Below are positions 9,659 through 19,622 of a stretch of 64,000 bases of DNA, piece after piece. The notes beneath the pieces were generated by a model. It was not told the origin of the DNA. It saw only the letters and a list, made by a program, of their open reading frames with translations, and ran no database searches. The stretch's first letter is position 1; each line of letters opens with the position of its first letter. The stretch is from Calliopum simillimum. Lineage: Eukaryota; Arthropoda; Insecta; Diptera; Lauxaniidae. The stretch covers positions 120,737,309 through 120,801,308 of the forward strand of contig OX638368.1 in the NCBI GenBank assembly GCA_951812925.1, in the 5' to 3' direction. The position numbers and the translations under genes were made by a program.

Positions 9659-11776
9659 TCAAAAAAATTTACTCACAAATAATTCTAATGCAAAAACGAT
9701 TATAGAAACAAGAAATCCAACCCCAAGCATTGCCCATCCAAAACTGAAATACGATAAGTCCAGTGCATTGAATAACTGCTCATGATCTACGAAAAAATGC
9801 AGAATTCCTGCTTCAATACCATCCCGGGTGAGGTCACTAAAAGCTTTCTCCATTAAACCCGCTTCGAATGCCTTTAAAAGTAGGTTCTCCATTACTTCTT
9901 GATATGGTGAAGTGAATGGCAAAATGAAGCCATTAACCATGCTAAACATCTCTACATTCAGCAAACGTACACGTGGGGTACGCAGGAAATATTGTTGAGG
10001 AGCATAAAAATCATGTATCCACTGTGCTATTATTGTTATATAGGAATTGTTAAGTTGACGCTGATGTTGCAGTATAGTATTATAATCGACCATGATCATT
10101 TTAGCGTGCAATTGTGGATCATGAGGAATAAATGGTAAAAAAGATTCAAACATAGTAATGGAATATGGTGAGGCGATGACATCATCGTAGCTATTTAATT
10201 GTGGTTCATAAATCGGGGTTGCTAAAAAACTGGTCAAGAGTGTTACATACGAATTTGCCACAAGAAATCCGAATAAAATTTGGAGTAGATACATCAATAT
10301 TAATTGTTTTTTCCGATGTTTTGGTTGTACAGCGTTTTGGGAAAACATTATTAGTGCTACGGCTTGTAGTAAGGAATATATGAATGCGTAAAACTCATGT
10401 TGAAGGTAACGTCGTAGAGATTTGTCGGTAATCTCATTTGCAGCAAATTCTACACTTTCGTGAGCAACAGTGTTTATAATTATATAGGCTGAGTTGGTAT
10501 CGGAAACATTACTTTCCTCCTGCTGGTTGATACCAATGGTCTTATGTTTTTCACTGCCAGAAAGACATTTTTCATTTTTTTTCTTATCATTTGTAGTTTT
10601 AAAATATTTAATTGATTTGCTTTCAAAAAATGCTTTGCATTTTTCATATTTGCTTCCAAGAGATCTTGAAATTTTTCGAAACAAATGAACAATTTGTAAA
10701 CTTAAATAGTTCCTAGCATTAATGATCATTTTAGTTGTGGCATTTTCTGCACTTTGGTCAGATGTAGTAGAGTTTTGCATTTTTTGTCGTAAATTATCAC
10801 CCATATAATACAAAAATGCCACAATGAGTACGTAAATGACTAAAGTTATCCACAGAGTTTTATCAAATGGCGCCAACAGATAATGCGATGCATTTATAGG
10901 TTTGGCATGCGGCACTTGCAGATAGAGTTTAAGCAATTGAAAAGTAAAAGTAATCAGCCATTCTTCATTGCGCATATTAAAAGTATGCGGTGTTATATCA
11001 ATGTGACCTTTTTTTAAAGCTTTGATCATTTCCTCGAAGTCGATGGTAGCGGGATAAGGTGGTGGCAGCATAACTTCTTCAATGCTTGCATTATAATGAT
11101 TAATAAAATACAAAAAAATTTTCATATATAGTCCTGTATGCACCAAGCCTCCTTTACGGTTTTTATACTGAAAAACTGTAGGTGGATTCATACCTAAAGG
11201 TGTACGTATGGGTTGTCCCAAAAAATTGCAAGGCAGCACTAAACGAAAATAATCCTGTGTATTATGCACCATAATGGCATGGACTTTGGGAAAAGGCCGA
11301 TAACTGGCAAAACGCAGTTGTTTGGTCGCTTGGAAAGCAAAAAGTACCATGACCCGCGTATAACCTTGTGACCAACACCAATTGAAAAGCCATTGCAGCT
11401 GCTGAAGTTCCAATATGGGCTGCTGCACAACGAAAAGCAATTTTGTTTCATGCATTCGATGCAGCAGTTGATTGAGTAGCTTCAGTGGTTCCATGTCTTC
11501 TGTAGAGTCCTTGAGATGGACTACTGTCATCAGCTGTTTCTTAAATGCGTGTATTAGTCGGTAGCTTATGTTGCCAGTTATCATGAGTTGTGGTAGCTGC
11601 GTTGGCATTAAATTATGCGATTTATCGAGGTTTATGAAAATATTTGTTTCAATACCTGGTAATAAATTGAGTTCACGAATATTTTCTTGCACCGCCGTTA
11701 AGTCGATTGCCTTGGTGTTGTAGACTTGCGTCATAATTAATATGATCGATATTTTAATTATATATTTTGTATACAT
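9659..11776 (-). CDS. Divergent ionotropic receptor, IR-2 (705 aa)
   Basis: Probable chemosensory ligand-gated cation channel subunit of the fly divergent IR group (Ir20a/Ir52/Ir94-type). The signal peptide spans residues 1-23, then a short N-terminal domain, S1 about 185-300 (GQPIRTPLG; GHIDIT), M1 305-328, a 130-residue lysine-rich cytoplasmic loop, the pore segment 462-482, M3 491-517 (FGFLVANSYVTLLTSFL), S2 about 525-670, and M4 674-700. N-glycosylation sites include NIS at 69 and NAS at 229. The canonical glutamate-binding arginine of S1 is not at the expected place (NEEWLITFT), as in many divergent IRs. It is a single coding exon; the start fits the spliced leader shared with its paralogues. 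The first ~100 residues are close to IR-3 while the rest is almost identical to IR-6, so it is a mosaic. It ends two residues earlier than IR-5 and IR-6 because of one extra A at the stop. Confidence 0.9.
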   Translation of the reverse strand: MYTKYIIKISIILIMTQVYNTKAIDLTAVQENIRELNLLPGIETNIFINLDKSHNLMPTQLPQLMITGNISYRLIHAFKKQLMTVVHLKDSTEDMEPLKLLNQLLHRMHETKLLFVVQQPILELQQLQWLFNWCWSQGYTRVMVLFAFQATKQLRFASYRPFPKVHAIMVHNTQDYFRLVLPCNFLGQPIRTPLGMNPPTVFQYKNRKGGLVHTGLYMKIFLYFINHYNASIEEVMLPPPYPATIDFEEMIKALKKGHIDITPHTFNMRNEEWLITFTFQLLKLYLQVPHAKPINASHYLLAPFDKTLWITLVIYVLIVAFLYYMGDNLRQKMQNSTTSDQSAENATTKMIINARNYLSLQIVHLFRKISRSLGSKYEKCKAFFESKSIKYFKTTNDKKKNEKCLSGSEKHKTIGINQQEESNVSDTNSAYIIINTVAHESVEFAANEITDKSLRRYLQHEFYAFIYSLLQAVALIMFSQNAVQPKHRKKQLILMYLLQILFGFLVANSYVTLLTSFLATPIYEPQLNSYDDVIASPYSITMFESFLPFIPHDPQLHAKMIMVDYNTILQHQRQLNNSYITIIAQWIHDFYAPQQYFLRTPRVRLLNVEMFSMVNGFILPFTSPYQEVMENLLLKAFEAGLMEKAFSDLTRDGIEAGILHFFVDHEQLFNALDLSYFSFGWAMLGVGFLVSIIVFALELFVSKFF

Positions 11777-11916
11777 TTTTAGTGCTATGTTTGTAAGGAA
11801 TAATTTTGCATTGATTTAATTGAGTTTTTTGTATCTATATTGTAAAGTTTTACCTTTGACTTTTTACATCCAAGTGAATCCTTTAATGATTTATCGCTCA
11901 TTGAAATATAAACTGA
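11777..11916 (-). promoter_or_regulatory. IR-2 leader: Inr, start-stop uORF, 69-bp 5'UTR intron
   Basis: On the coding strand an initiator-like TCAGTT (11911-11916) is followed by ATGTAA (11864-11869), a start codon followed directly by a stop. Then comes a splice donor CAAAG/GTAAAA (GT at 11852-11853) and an acceptor CATAG/CACT (AG at 11785-11786) 8 nt before the main ATG. The inferred intron is 69 bp, a normal size for a fly. The same order is seen at all five intact genes. Splicing is inferred, not shown. Confidence 0.6.
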
Positions 11917-12380
11917 TGACTAAGCATTTACGTAAAATATATTGTTGTGATTTCTAAATTACACTGTACTACATTAAGAAACATTAAAGAAACCCCAAGA
12001 GTCCTGCAGTAATGTTGGAAACCGTACAATAATTAAATAAAGTATAAGTACTATTGTTTCATTGGTTGTAATATGTGCTAAGGTGCCTTGACTATAATGT
12101 TTAAAATTACTATAATTTCACCGTCATACTAAAATTAAACCATAATATTGTCTTCGCCAACCTCTTGAGAGGTATACGAATACGGAAAGCATTTTTTTTA
12201 TACATTAGTTAAGTTATATCACCGGATTTCTAATAACATCTAATTTTAATCAACTAATTTTTTGTTGATTAGCCGCAATGACCGAAAAGATTCAACTCAT
12301 TTAATTACTACTATCAGAATTGAATGAAAGTATGAGTCAGTGGTAATTATGCGACCGAATTGAATTTATTGTATCCATAT
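11917..12380. repeat. Conserved receptor upstream block and spacer
   Basis: It contains a stretch repeated upstream of every intact receptor (CCCCAAGAGTCCTGCAGTAATGTTGG region near 11,994), then ATAATGTTTAAAATTACTA and the conserved hairpin block (12,240-12,375). These shared blocks could hold common regulatory sites, or may simply be unchanged since duplication. No gene is seen. Confidence 0.5.
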
Positions 12381-13565
12381 ACATTAGGGTGTCCGTTATT
12401 CACCAAGTTCATTGCTTTCAAAATGATGGGCTTAGTGGATAGTAATAAGATAAAAACAGAAAAATTTCAAAAACTTACAGAATAGCGTGCCGCTTATGAA
12501 ATAACTTTTTTCATACAAAAATGTATGGGGAATAGTCTTCGCTTGGTGTTTTCCATCACAAAAAAGTTTTATTTAATTACAGAAAAAGTCTAGACATGCG
12601 AGTGTTTTAAATAATCCATGCATGATAAAATTCCGTTAAATTCAAAGTCATAGCTGGTCCCGTTATTGTTTTATGACCCTGAACAGTGGGCTCCAATGGG
12701 TCTAAATTTGAAAAAGCTGAGTACGCAGACAGTTGGTTGCATGTCTATAGAGTAAAAAAAACGGAAAGTCCTGGCTGATCTCCTTCAGGAGATATTGAAC
12801 TTAAATCAATATTCTACCTAAGCTTTTTATTAAAAAATAAAACTTTTGCGTTTAAAAAAAAAAAAAAAAACTAGAACAGACAGATGCAAAGCTATTTATT
12901 TTGGATGTATTTTTTGTTGCTGAATCTAAATCCAGGTTCAGAATTGCTGTCTCATCCGTATTTTGAGGTATCCTAATACAAATAATGAAAAAAACCTTTT
13001 TTCGAAAATTTAAAAATGGTCATAGCTTTGCGAATACAAATTGCAGATGACTATTCTGTAGCTCATGTTAAAGACATAGATTAGTACTAAATGAATCAAT
13101 CTAAAGAAAAGAGCGAAATTGTTTTGTGCATCCCGTACATAACCTACAAAATTGACAAAACCATGTTTTTGAACTATGTTTTTAGCATAGAGCATATCCC
13201 AGAAAAAAAAGATACAGATATAGTTCAAAGTGAGTTTTATCGAAAAAAAGCACTACTCTAAAATGCAAAACCAGATTTTATGTCTTTAAATTATTCTGTT
13301 TTGTTATATAACTTCAAATTATGCAAAAAAAGTATTTTTTCAACACTTTGGGTAGGATATCTTAAAACCCAGACGTGATAGAGCATTTCTGCGATTGGAT
13401 TCAGATTTAGCATCAGAAAGTAAATCCGACATAGTCTTGCATATGTTTGTTCTTTTTTATTTTTATTACGTTAAAATTCAATATCTTCTGAAGGACATCA
13501 GCCAGAACTTTTGCACGGATCGTAGATTCGTATCCTCCTGCGGTCGTTTTTTTTTAGATTTATTT
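12381..13565. repeat. Dispersed repeat family, copy A
   Basis: This is non-coding AT-rich sequence. The segment about 12,990-13,440 is related to 34,480-34,830 and 45,600-46,080; the best anchor is CTGTTTTGTTATATAACTTC (about 13,298). Near 13,520-13,560 a piece reading GATCGTAGATTCGTATCC plus a T-run resembles the tail of the SINE at 13,767. No terminal repeats were found. Confidence 0.5.
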
Positions 13566-13766
13566 TTTTTTTTATTATAATTTTTTTATTTAACTTTATT
13601 TATTTCACTTTTATATTGTCCTTTCTCTTATTAATTTACTTTTGTTTAATTGAATTGAAACTGATTAAACAATCATTCTGTGTTAGACTGTAGGAAGCAT
13701 TTGAATATCAAATTCAGTTTGAACAACGTTTGCTTCATATACAAATTTTTACCTCTTCATCGTTTC

Positions 13767-13880
13767 GGGCAATGGTGTAGTGGTCTAACGAGTTGGTAAA
13801 AATAAGTATAAATGAAATGTTTCCATCTATCACACGGACGGTCGTAGGTTCGAATCTTTATGGTCGTTTCTTTTTTTTTT
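13767..13880 (+). mobile_element. tRNA-derived SINE-like sequence
   Basis: An A-box-like TGGTGTAGTGGTCTAACG is followed, about 60 bp on, by a good B-box, GGTTCGAATC, then a T-rich tail. The spacing between the boxes is larger than in a simple tRNA, and no full cloverleaf can be drawn, so this is read as a SINE head and not a tRNA gene. Confidence 0.5.
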
Positions 13881-15218
13881 TTTTTGAATTGAAATTTTAA
13901 TAATACTTTATTTGTATAAATTTTATACGAACCAGCATAAACGGTTTGTATACCAATTTGTAGCATAGATATTTGTGGATTTGTATTCAATCCAATTTGG
14001 TTTCAATTTTGCATCCAAACTATTCGCTGTGCATAAAAAACAATATGAAAAAGTTGACAGCAATCGAAATAACATAAAAGCTCATAATCCTTGAATGTTG
14101 AAAAAGTATTTAAAATTTCAAATCATTTTTATTTTTATTTAGGAGTGTATAACGAATATAAATATTCTTAAAACTGTTCAAAAATATTTATTGAAATATG
14201 ACTGGATGATTATGCATTTTTTGAAAATTAACATTGTAATTTCTTATTTTTTATGGACAAATATTTTGTTAATTTGCTGTAATGACCGAAAAGATTCTAT
14301 TTATTTAAGTACATAGATTATGTGAGTCTTATGTACATACTTAACCCGTGAGAAGGCGCGCTATCAGCATTTTGTTCAAGCAAAACTTTATTAACGGTGC
14401 AACCTTCTCTTTACCCTCTCAACTTTTCATCCTCTATCTTCTGATCCAATTCCCGCGTGAACCAGTTGCACTGTGGCCTGTTTGTCTTATGGCACGGCAA
14501 TTAGCTCATTACGCACCTTCTCGCGTAGGTATTTTTTTCCCAGTGAGTATGCGGAACTTTATTTTTTATTCCTGTTTTTTTCTATTTAAATGTTTATATG
14601 CACTAAACATACATATATTGCAAATAACTTCTTATGATTATGAGCACAGAAATTCTCAAATGAATGATCAGTACGACATTTAGCTATGTCAGTGGATAGA
14701 AAAGTACGATTTTTAGGGAAAATTGGCATAAGATCCTGACGATAGAGAGCAAGATCGTGGAAAAGCCCCAAAAGTGAGAACTCAAACATAACCAGCCTTC
14801 ACGGAACAAATACAGATCAATATTAAGCTGAAACGACAGATGTTGGGTAGTACGTTTCAGAAAGAAAAATTGGGGCATAAAATTAGCGTGTAATTTGTCT
14901 AGTAAATTACTCTACACCAAGCACGTGACATTTATGTGCAGTATATGAAATGAGAGCCACTTATCTCAGGACCTTATGGAAGAATGAATTATACCAATTT
15001 TTTTATGATTTTTTCTCTTAAAGTCAGCCAAAAGTTAGGATTTAGGGTCAGTGTTTGTTTTTTGTTAATGAATAAAACTATTTCTTTTTTATAATATAAC
15101 AGTTTGAATATTAAACATATGCCTTTTAATTTAATCAAATTTATTTAAACGTAATGTTATTCTTCACAACAAGAAAAAGCAAAATATTTATTTATTAAAA
15201 ATATACATACTTATGTAT
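13881..15218. other. Spacer downstream of IR-3, no supported gene
   Basis: Bases 14,030-14,340 match 43,190-43,450 and 48,330-48,480, so they belong to the duplicated spacer. The rest, including an open frame of 111 codons at 14,348-14,683, shows no recognisable domain. On the coding strand of IR-3, AATAAA signals occur at 15,187-15,196 right behind its stop codon. Confidence 0.5.
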
Positions 15219-17297
15219 CTATTTCTTAAAAAATGTGCTCACAAATAATTCTAATGAAAAAACGATTACAGAAACAAGATATCCAATCCCAAGCATTGTC
15301 CATCCAAAACTGAAATACGATAAGTCCAGTGCATTGAATAACTGCTCATGATCAACGAAAAAATGCAGAATTCCTGCTTCAATACCATCCCGGGTGAGGT
15401 CGTTAAAAGCTTTCTCCATCAAACCCGCCTCGAATGCCTTTAAAAGCAGGTTCTCCATCACTTCATGGTATGGTGAAGTGAATGGCAAAATGAAGCCATT
15501 AACCATGCTAAGCATCTCTACATTCAGCAAACGTACACGTGGGGTACGCAAGAAATATTGTTGAGGAGCATAAAAATCATGTACCCACTGTGGTATTATT
15601 CTTATATAGGAATTGTTAAGTTGACGCTGATGTTGCAGGTAGGTTTTATAATCGACTATGATCATTTTAGCGCGGAATTGTGGATCATCAGGAATTAATG
15701 GTAAAAGAGGTTCAAATATACTAATGGAATATGGTGAGGCGATGACATCAGCGTAGCTATTTAATTGTGCTTCATAAATCGGGGTTGTTAGGAAACTGGT
15801 CAGGAGTGTTATATACGAGTTTGCCACAAGAAAACCGAATAAAATTTGTAGTAAATACATCAATATTAATTGTTTTTTCCGATGTTTTGGTAGTACAGCG
15901 TTTTGAGAAAACATTATTAGTGCTAAGGCTTGCAGTAAGGAATATATGATTGCATAAAGCTCATCTTGAAGGTAACGTCGCAGAGATTTGTCCGTAATAT
16001 AGGCTGGTTTTGTGTGGGAAACATTAATTTCCTTTTGCCGGTTGATACCAATGGCCTCATGTTCTTCGCTTGCAGAAAGACATTTTTCATTTTTTTCCTT
16101 ATTATCTGTAGAATTTAAACATTTAATTGATTTTCTTTTCAAAAATGTCTTACATTTTTCATCTTTTCTTCCAAGAGATCTTGAATTTTTTCGAAACAAA
16201 TTAACAATTTGTAAAAATAAGTAATTTTTAGCAATGATGTCAAAAACCATTTTTGTTCTGGCATTTTCAGCATTTCGTTCAGATTTAGTGTGGTTTTGCA
16301 TTTTTTGCCGTAAGTTATCTCCCAAATAATACAAAAATGCCACAATGAGTAAATAAAGGGCTAAAGTTATCCACAAAGATTTATGAAATGGCGCCAACAG
16401 ATAATGCGATGTATTTATTGGTTTGGCATGCGGAACTAGTAGATAGAGTTTTACCAATTGAAAAGTAAAAGTAATCAGCCACTCTTCATTGAGCATAGCA
16501 TAAGGATGCGCTGTTATATCAATGTGACCTTTTAGAAAAGCATTGGTCATTTCCTTGTAGTCGATGGCAGCAGGATAAGGTGGTGGCAGCATAACTTCTT
16601 CAATGCTTGCATTATAATGATTAATAAAATACAAAAAAATTTTCATATATAGTCCCGTATGCACCAAGTGTCCTTTACGATTTATATAATGAAATACTGA
16701 AGGTGTATTCAAACCTAAAGGTGTACGTATGGGCTGTCCCAAAAAATCGCTAGGCAGCGCTAAACGAAAATAATCCTGGGTACTATGTACCATAATGACA
16801 TGGACTTTGGGAAAAGGCCGATAACTGGCAAAGTGCTGCTGCTTGGTCGCTTGGAAAGCAAAAAGTGCCATGACACGCGTATATCCTTGTGACCAACACC
16901 AGTTGAAAAGCCATTGCAGCTGCTGAAGTTCCAATATGGGCTGCTGCACAACGAAAAGCAATTTTGTTTCACGCATTCGATACAGCAGTTGATTGAGTAG
17001 CTTCAGTGGTTCCACGTCTTCTGTTGAGTTCTTGAGATGAACTACTGTCATCAGCTGTTTCTGAAATGCGTGTATTAGTCGGTAGCTTATGTTGCCAGTT
17101 ATCATGAGTTGTGGTAGCTGCGTTGGCATTAAATTGTGCGATTCATCGAGGTTTATGAAAATATTTGTTTCAATACCTGGTAATAAATTGAGTTCACGAA
17201 TTTTTTCTTGCACCGCCGTTGAGTCGATTGCTTTGGTGTTGTAGACTTGCGTCATAATTAATATGATCGATATTTTAATTAAATATTTCGTATACAT
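15219..17297 (-). CDS. Divergent ionotropic receptor, IR-3 (692 aa)
   Basis: Full-length member of subfamily B. It has a signal peptide 1-23, S1 about 185-300, M1 305-328, a cytoplasmic loop of about 115 residues (shorter than in IR-2/5/6 by the SVEFA-type stretch), pore segment 447-465, M3 477-504 (GFLVANSYITLLTSFLTT), S2 about 510-655, and M4 661-687. The S1 wording HPYAMLNEEWLITFT lacks the usual ligand-contact arginine. No stop or frameshift is present. It likely works as a tuning subunit with a co-receptor in chemosensory neurons (family knowledge). Its N-terminal two thirds are nearly identical to the dead IR-1. Its leader intron carries a 1-kb inverted-repeat element. Confidence 0.9.
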   Translation of the reverse strand: MYTKYLIKISIILIMTQVYNTKAIDSTAVQEKIRELNLLPGIETNIFINLDESHNLMPTQLPQLMITGNISYRLIHAFQKQLMTVVHLKNSTEDVEPLKLLNQLLYRMRETKLLFVVQQPILELQQLQWLFNWCWSQGYTRVMALFAFQATKQQHFASYRPFPKVHVIMVHSTQDYFRLALPSDFLGQPIRTPLGLNTPSVFHYINRKGHLVHTGLYMKIFLYFINHYNASIEEVMLPPPYPAAIDYKEMTNAFLKGHIDITAHPYAMLNEEWLITFTFQLVKLYLLVPHAKPINTSHYLLAPFHKSLWITLALYLLIVAFLYYLGDNLRQKMQNHTKSERNAENARTKMVFDIIAKNYLFLQIVNLFRKNSRSLGRKDEKCKTFLKRKSIKCLNSTDNKEKNEKCLSASEEHEAIGINRQKEINVSHTKPAYITDKSLRRYLQDELYAIIYSLLQALALIMFSQNAVLPKHRKKQLILMYLLQILFGFLVANSYITLLTSFLTTPIYEAQLNSYADVIASPYSISIFEPLLPLIPDDPQFRAKMIIVDYKTYLQHQRQLNNSYIRIIPQWVHDFYAPQQYFLRTPRVRLLNVEMLSMVNGFILPFTSPYHEVMENLLLKAFEAGLMEKAFNDLTRDGIEAGILHFFVDHEQLFNALDLSYFSFGWTMLGIGYLVSVIVFSLELFVSTFFKK

Positions 17298-18448
17298 TTT
17301 TAGTGCTATTATGGTAAAGAAAAATTTTGCATTGATTTAATTTAGTGTTTTGTATCTATGAAGCAAAACACGCCAAGTGTACCAGCTCAAAATTTTTTTG
17401 TCTCCGATTTCGCTCAAATTTGACAATATAGTAGATCCGGTGTGCAAGAACAACAATCCGGAAGGATTAAGTCCTAGTACCATTTGTTGTTAAAGTACAG
17501 GGTGTTGAATTTGGCGTTTTTAGTCATTTTCATGAAAAGAGTGTTTTTTCAAAAATTTATAGCTTACACTAAAGTTTGTAAATTGATAAATCTAACTTAC
17601 TGGTTCCATTCATTTGTTAGTGTTGTTTTTATGAAAAAAATATTTTTTCACCAAAATTTTTTACACTTAAAAATGCTTTTGAATTTTTATTTAAAAAACC
17701 CCACTTAGATTTTTTTAACAGTGTTTTAAATTAAATTATTATTTATTAGCTTCAGAATGATGTATGACTGAAGATGGGATTCGGACGCTACATGGGAGTT
17801 TTTGGCTTTTGAACGCCCGCGGCAGGCAAAAATCTTTTTTTACTCAAGAGGATAGCATCTTACGAAAAAAGTGTACGAGGCAAAAAATGTTTAGGATCAT
17901 CCAAGCAATACAGGTGATTTTTTTTGAATTTTAAAAATTTTTTTTTTAATTTTTTCAAAAGTTACTCAAAGAAAAAAAAAAAAAAAATTCCAAATAAATT
18001 TCACACCTATTTCCTTGATTATTCTAAGCATTTTAGGCCTAGTACACTTTTTTCGTAAAAAAAGAAAATTTTTTTCACCAAGAAATATTTTTTATAAAAA
18101 GAACACTTACAAATGAATGGGACCAGTAACTTAGATTTATCAATTTACAAACTTTAGTGTAAGCTATAAATTTTTGAAAAAACACTCTTTTCATGAAAAT
18201 GACTAAAGACGCAAACTTCAACACCCTGTATTTTAACAACAAATAGTACTAGGACCAAATCCTCGCGGATTGTTGTTCTTGCACACCGGATCTACCATAT
18301 TGCCAAATTTGAGCGAAATCGGAGACAGAAAAATTTTGAGCTGGTACACTTGGCGTGTTTTGCTTCCTATATTGTAATGTTTTACCTTTGACTTTTTACA
18401 TCCAAGTGAATCCTTTAATGATTTACCGCTCATTGAAATATAAACTGA
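17298..18448 (-). promoter_or_regulatory. IR-3 leader with enlarged 5'UTR intron
   Basis: Same plan as in IR-2: Inr-like TCAGTT (18,443-18,448), ATGTAA (18,396-18,401), donor AAAG/GTAAAA (GT at 18,384-18,385) and acceptor ATAG/CACT (AG at 17,306-17,307). The inferred intron is 1,080 bp instead of 69 because the element at 17,360-18,366 lies inside it. Splice sites are intact, so the insert may be removed from the mRNA (inference). Confidence 0.55.
17360..18366. mobile_element. 1.0-kb long inverted-repeat element (family L1R), copy 1
   Basis: The ends are GAAGCAAAACACGCCAAGTG and its inverse. The arms match over roughly 180-350 bp, including GTGCAAGAACAACAATCC and CAGGGTGTTGAA. It is flanked by CTAT on both sides (17,356-17,359; 18,367-18,370); other receptor leaders show the uninterrupted site (GTATCTATATTG). 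It has no intact ORF. A shorter relative sits at 23,503-24,022. 'L1R' is only a label used here. Confidence 0.85.
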
Positions 18449-18473
18449 TGCTTAAGCATTTTTGTAAAATATA

Positions 18474-19620
18474 ACAGGTCATTCAATAAGTCCGTAGGAT
18501 AAGTAAGAAAAAAACAAAATTTTGATAAAACTCGATTTTATTATTCAATATAGTTGCCTTCGAGGGCGATACAACGAATATAGCGATTTTCCAACTTTTC
18601 GATACCACTTTTATAGTACGATTTCTCTTTCTCGTCGAAATAGGTCTTAGTTTCAGAGATTACTTCATCATTGGACTTAAATTTCTTTCCAGCAAGCATT
18701 CTCTTGAGATCTGAAAACAGGATAAAGTCGCTGCGTGCTAAATCTGCAAATGTGGCCGTTTCTTTGCGATTTCAGACTTCAATCGATCCAAAAGTGCACA
18801 GTAATAGTCGCTGTTGATGGTGGTTCGTTTTTGGAGATAGTCGATGAATATTATTCCCTTCGCATCCCAAAATACAGACGCCCTCACCTTACTGCCCAAT
18901 TTTTTCGTCTTTGCTCGCTTTGGATTCGGTTCGTCGACTGCTGTCCACTCAGCTGACTGTATTTTGGATTTTGGTGTGTAATAGTGAAGCCATGTGTCAT
19001 CCATTGTCACATATCGACGATAAAATTCGATTTTATTGCGGCTTAAACACGCCAAACACTCCTCTGAAGCATCAATTCGATGTTGTTTTTGGTCTACTGT
19101 GAGCTCACGCGGCAGCCACTTTGCACATCGCTTTTGCATACTCAAATGTTCATGTAGAATGGTAAAAACACTACCATCTGATATCTCTACAATATCAGCT
19201 AGCTTGTGCACCTTCAATTTGCGATCGTTCATAACCAATTTGAGGATTTTATTTATGTTTTCTGGAATAACAGCCTAATTTGAGCGTCAACTGCGCTCTG
19301 CATCATTTGTGCTGGTACAACCACGTTTAAATTCAGCAATCCACTTTTCTACCATTTGTCTCGATGGAGCAGGGTTCAGATAATGTTTATCAAGCCATTG
19401 TTTGGTTTCCACTGTATATTTTTTCATCAAAAAGCAATGCTCTATCAAAGCTCGACAAAAGTTGCTTTGCACAAAATGCTATAACTCACGAACCAATAGT
19501 CAGATTGCTGTCAAATTTATACACGTATCGTTTGAAGGTTAGTACTAAGTAAAAAATATATGGAAAAAATTCTACTAAAGCCATCTATGTGTTATCCTAC
19601 GAACTTATTGAATGACCTGT
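18474..19620 (-). mobile_element. Dead mariner transposon
   Basis: The terminal inverted repeats start ACAGGTCATTCAATAAGT and are flanked by TA (18,472-18,473; 19,621-19,622). The same spacer without the insert is seen near 11,938 (AAAATATATTGTTGTG). Transposase pieces lie on the minus strand at 19,287-19,472 (helix-turn-helix, KQWLDKHYLNPAPSRQMVEK) and 18,738-19,238 (first catalytic Asp in TMDDTWLHYY; VFWDAKGIIFIDY). The region with the HDN aspartate is deleted before a trace of the SDF-LFSDLK motif. A frameshift separates the N-terminal piece. Length 1,147 bp against about 1.3 kb for complete mariners. Confidence 0.92.
18738..19472 (-). pseudogene. Mariner transposase, frameshifted and internally deleted
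   Basis: The cut-and-paste transposase of the element above. The N-terminal helix-turn-helix half (19,287-19,472) and the catalytic core (18,738-19,238) are in different frames. The core keeps the first catalytic aspartate but stops after KKRPHL; about 40 residues that would hold the second aspartate are gone, with the downstream SDLKRM stretch found in another frame near 18,700. It cannot be active. Confidence 0.85.
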
Positions 19621-19622
19621 TA

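Noticed and set aside
10201..10383. Plus-strand frames of about 60-70 codons recurring within each receptor gene
   Set aside because: They are antisense shadows of the conserved pore-to-S2 region and recur only because the receptor genes are paralogous.
13767..13870. tRNA gene with intron
   Set aside because: A- and B-boxes are present but stems do not close and spacing is wrong; a SINE head fits better.
14348..14683. 111-codon frame with a hydrophobic C-terminus
   Set aside because: No recognisable domain, no conserved copy in the other receptor units, and the frame overlaps duplicated non-coding spacer.
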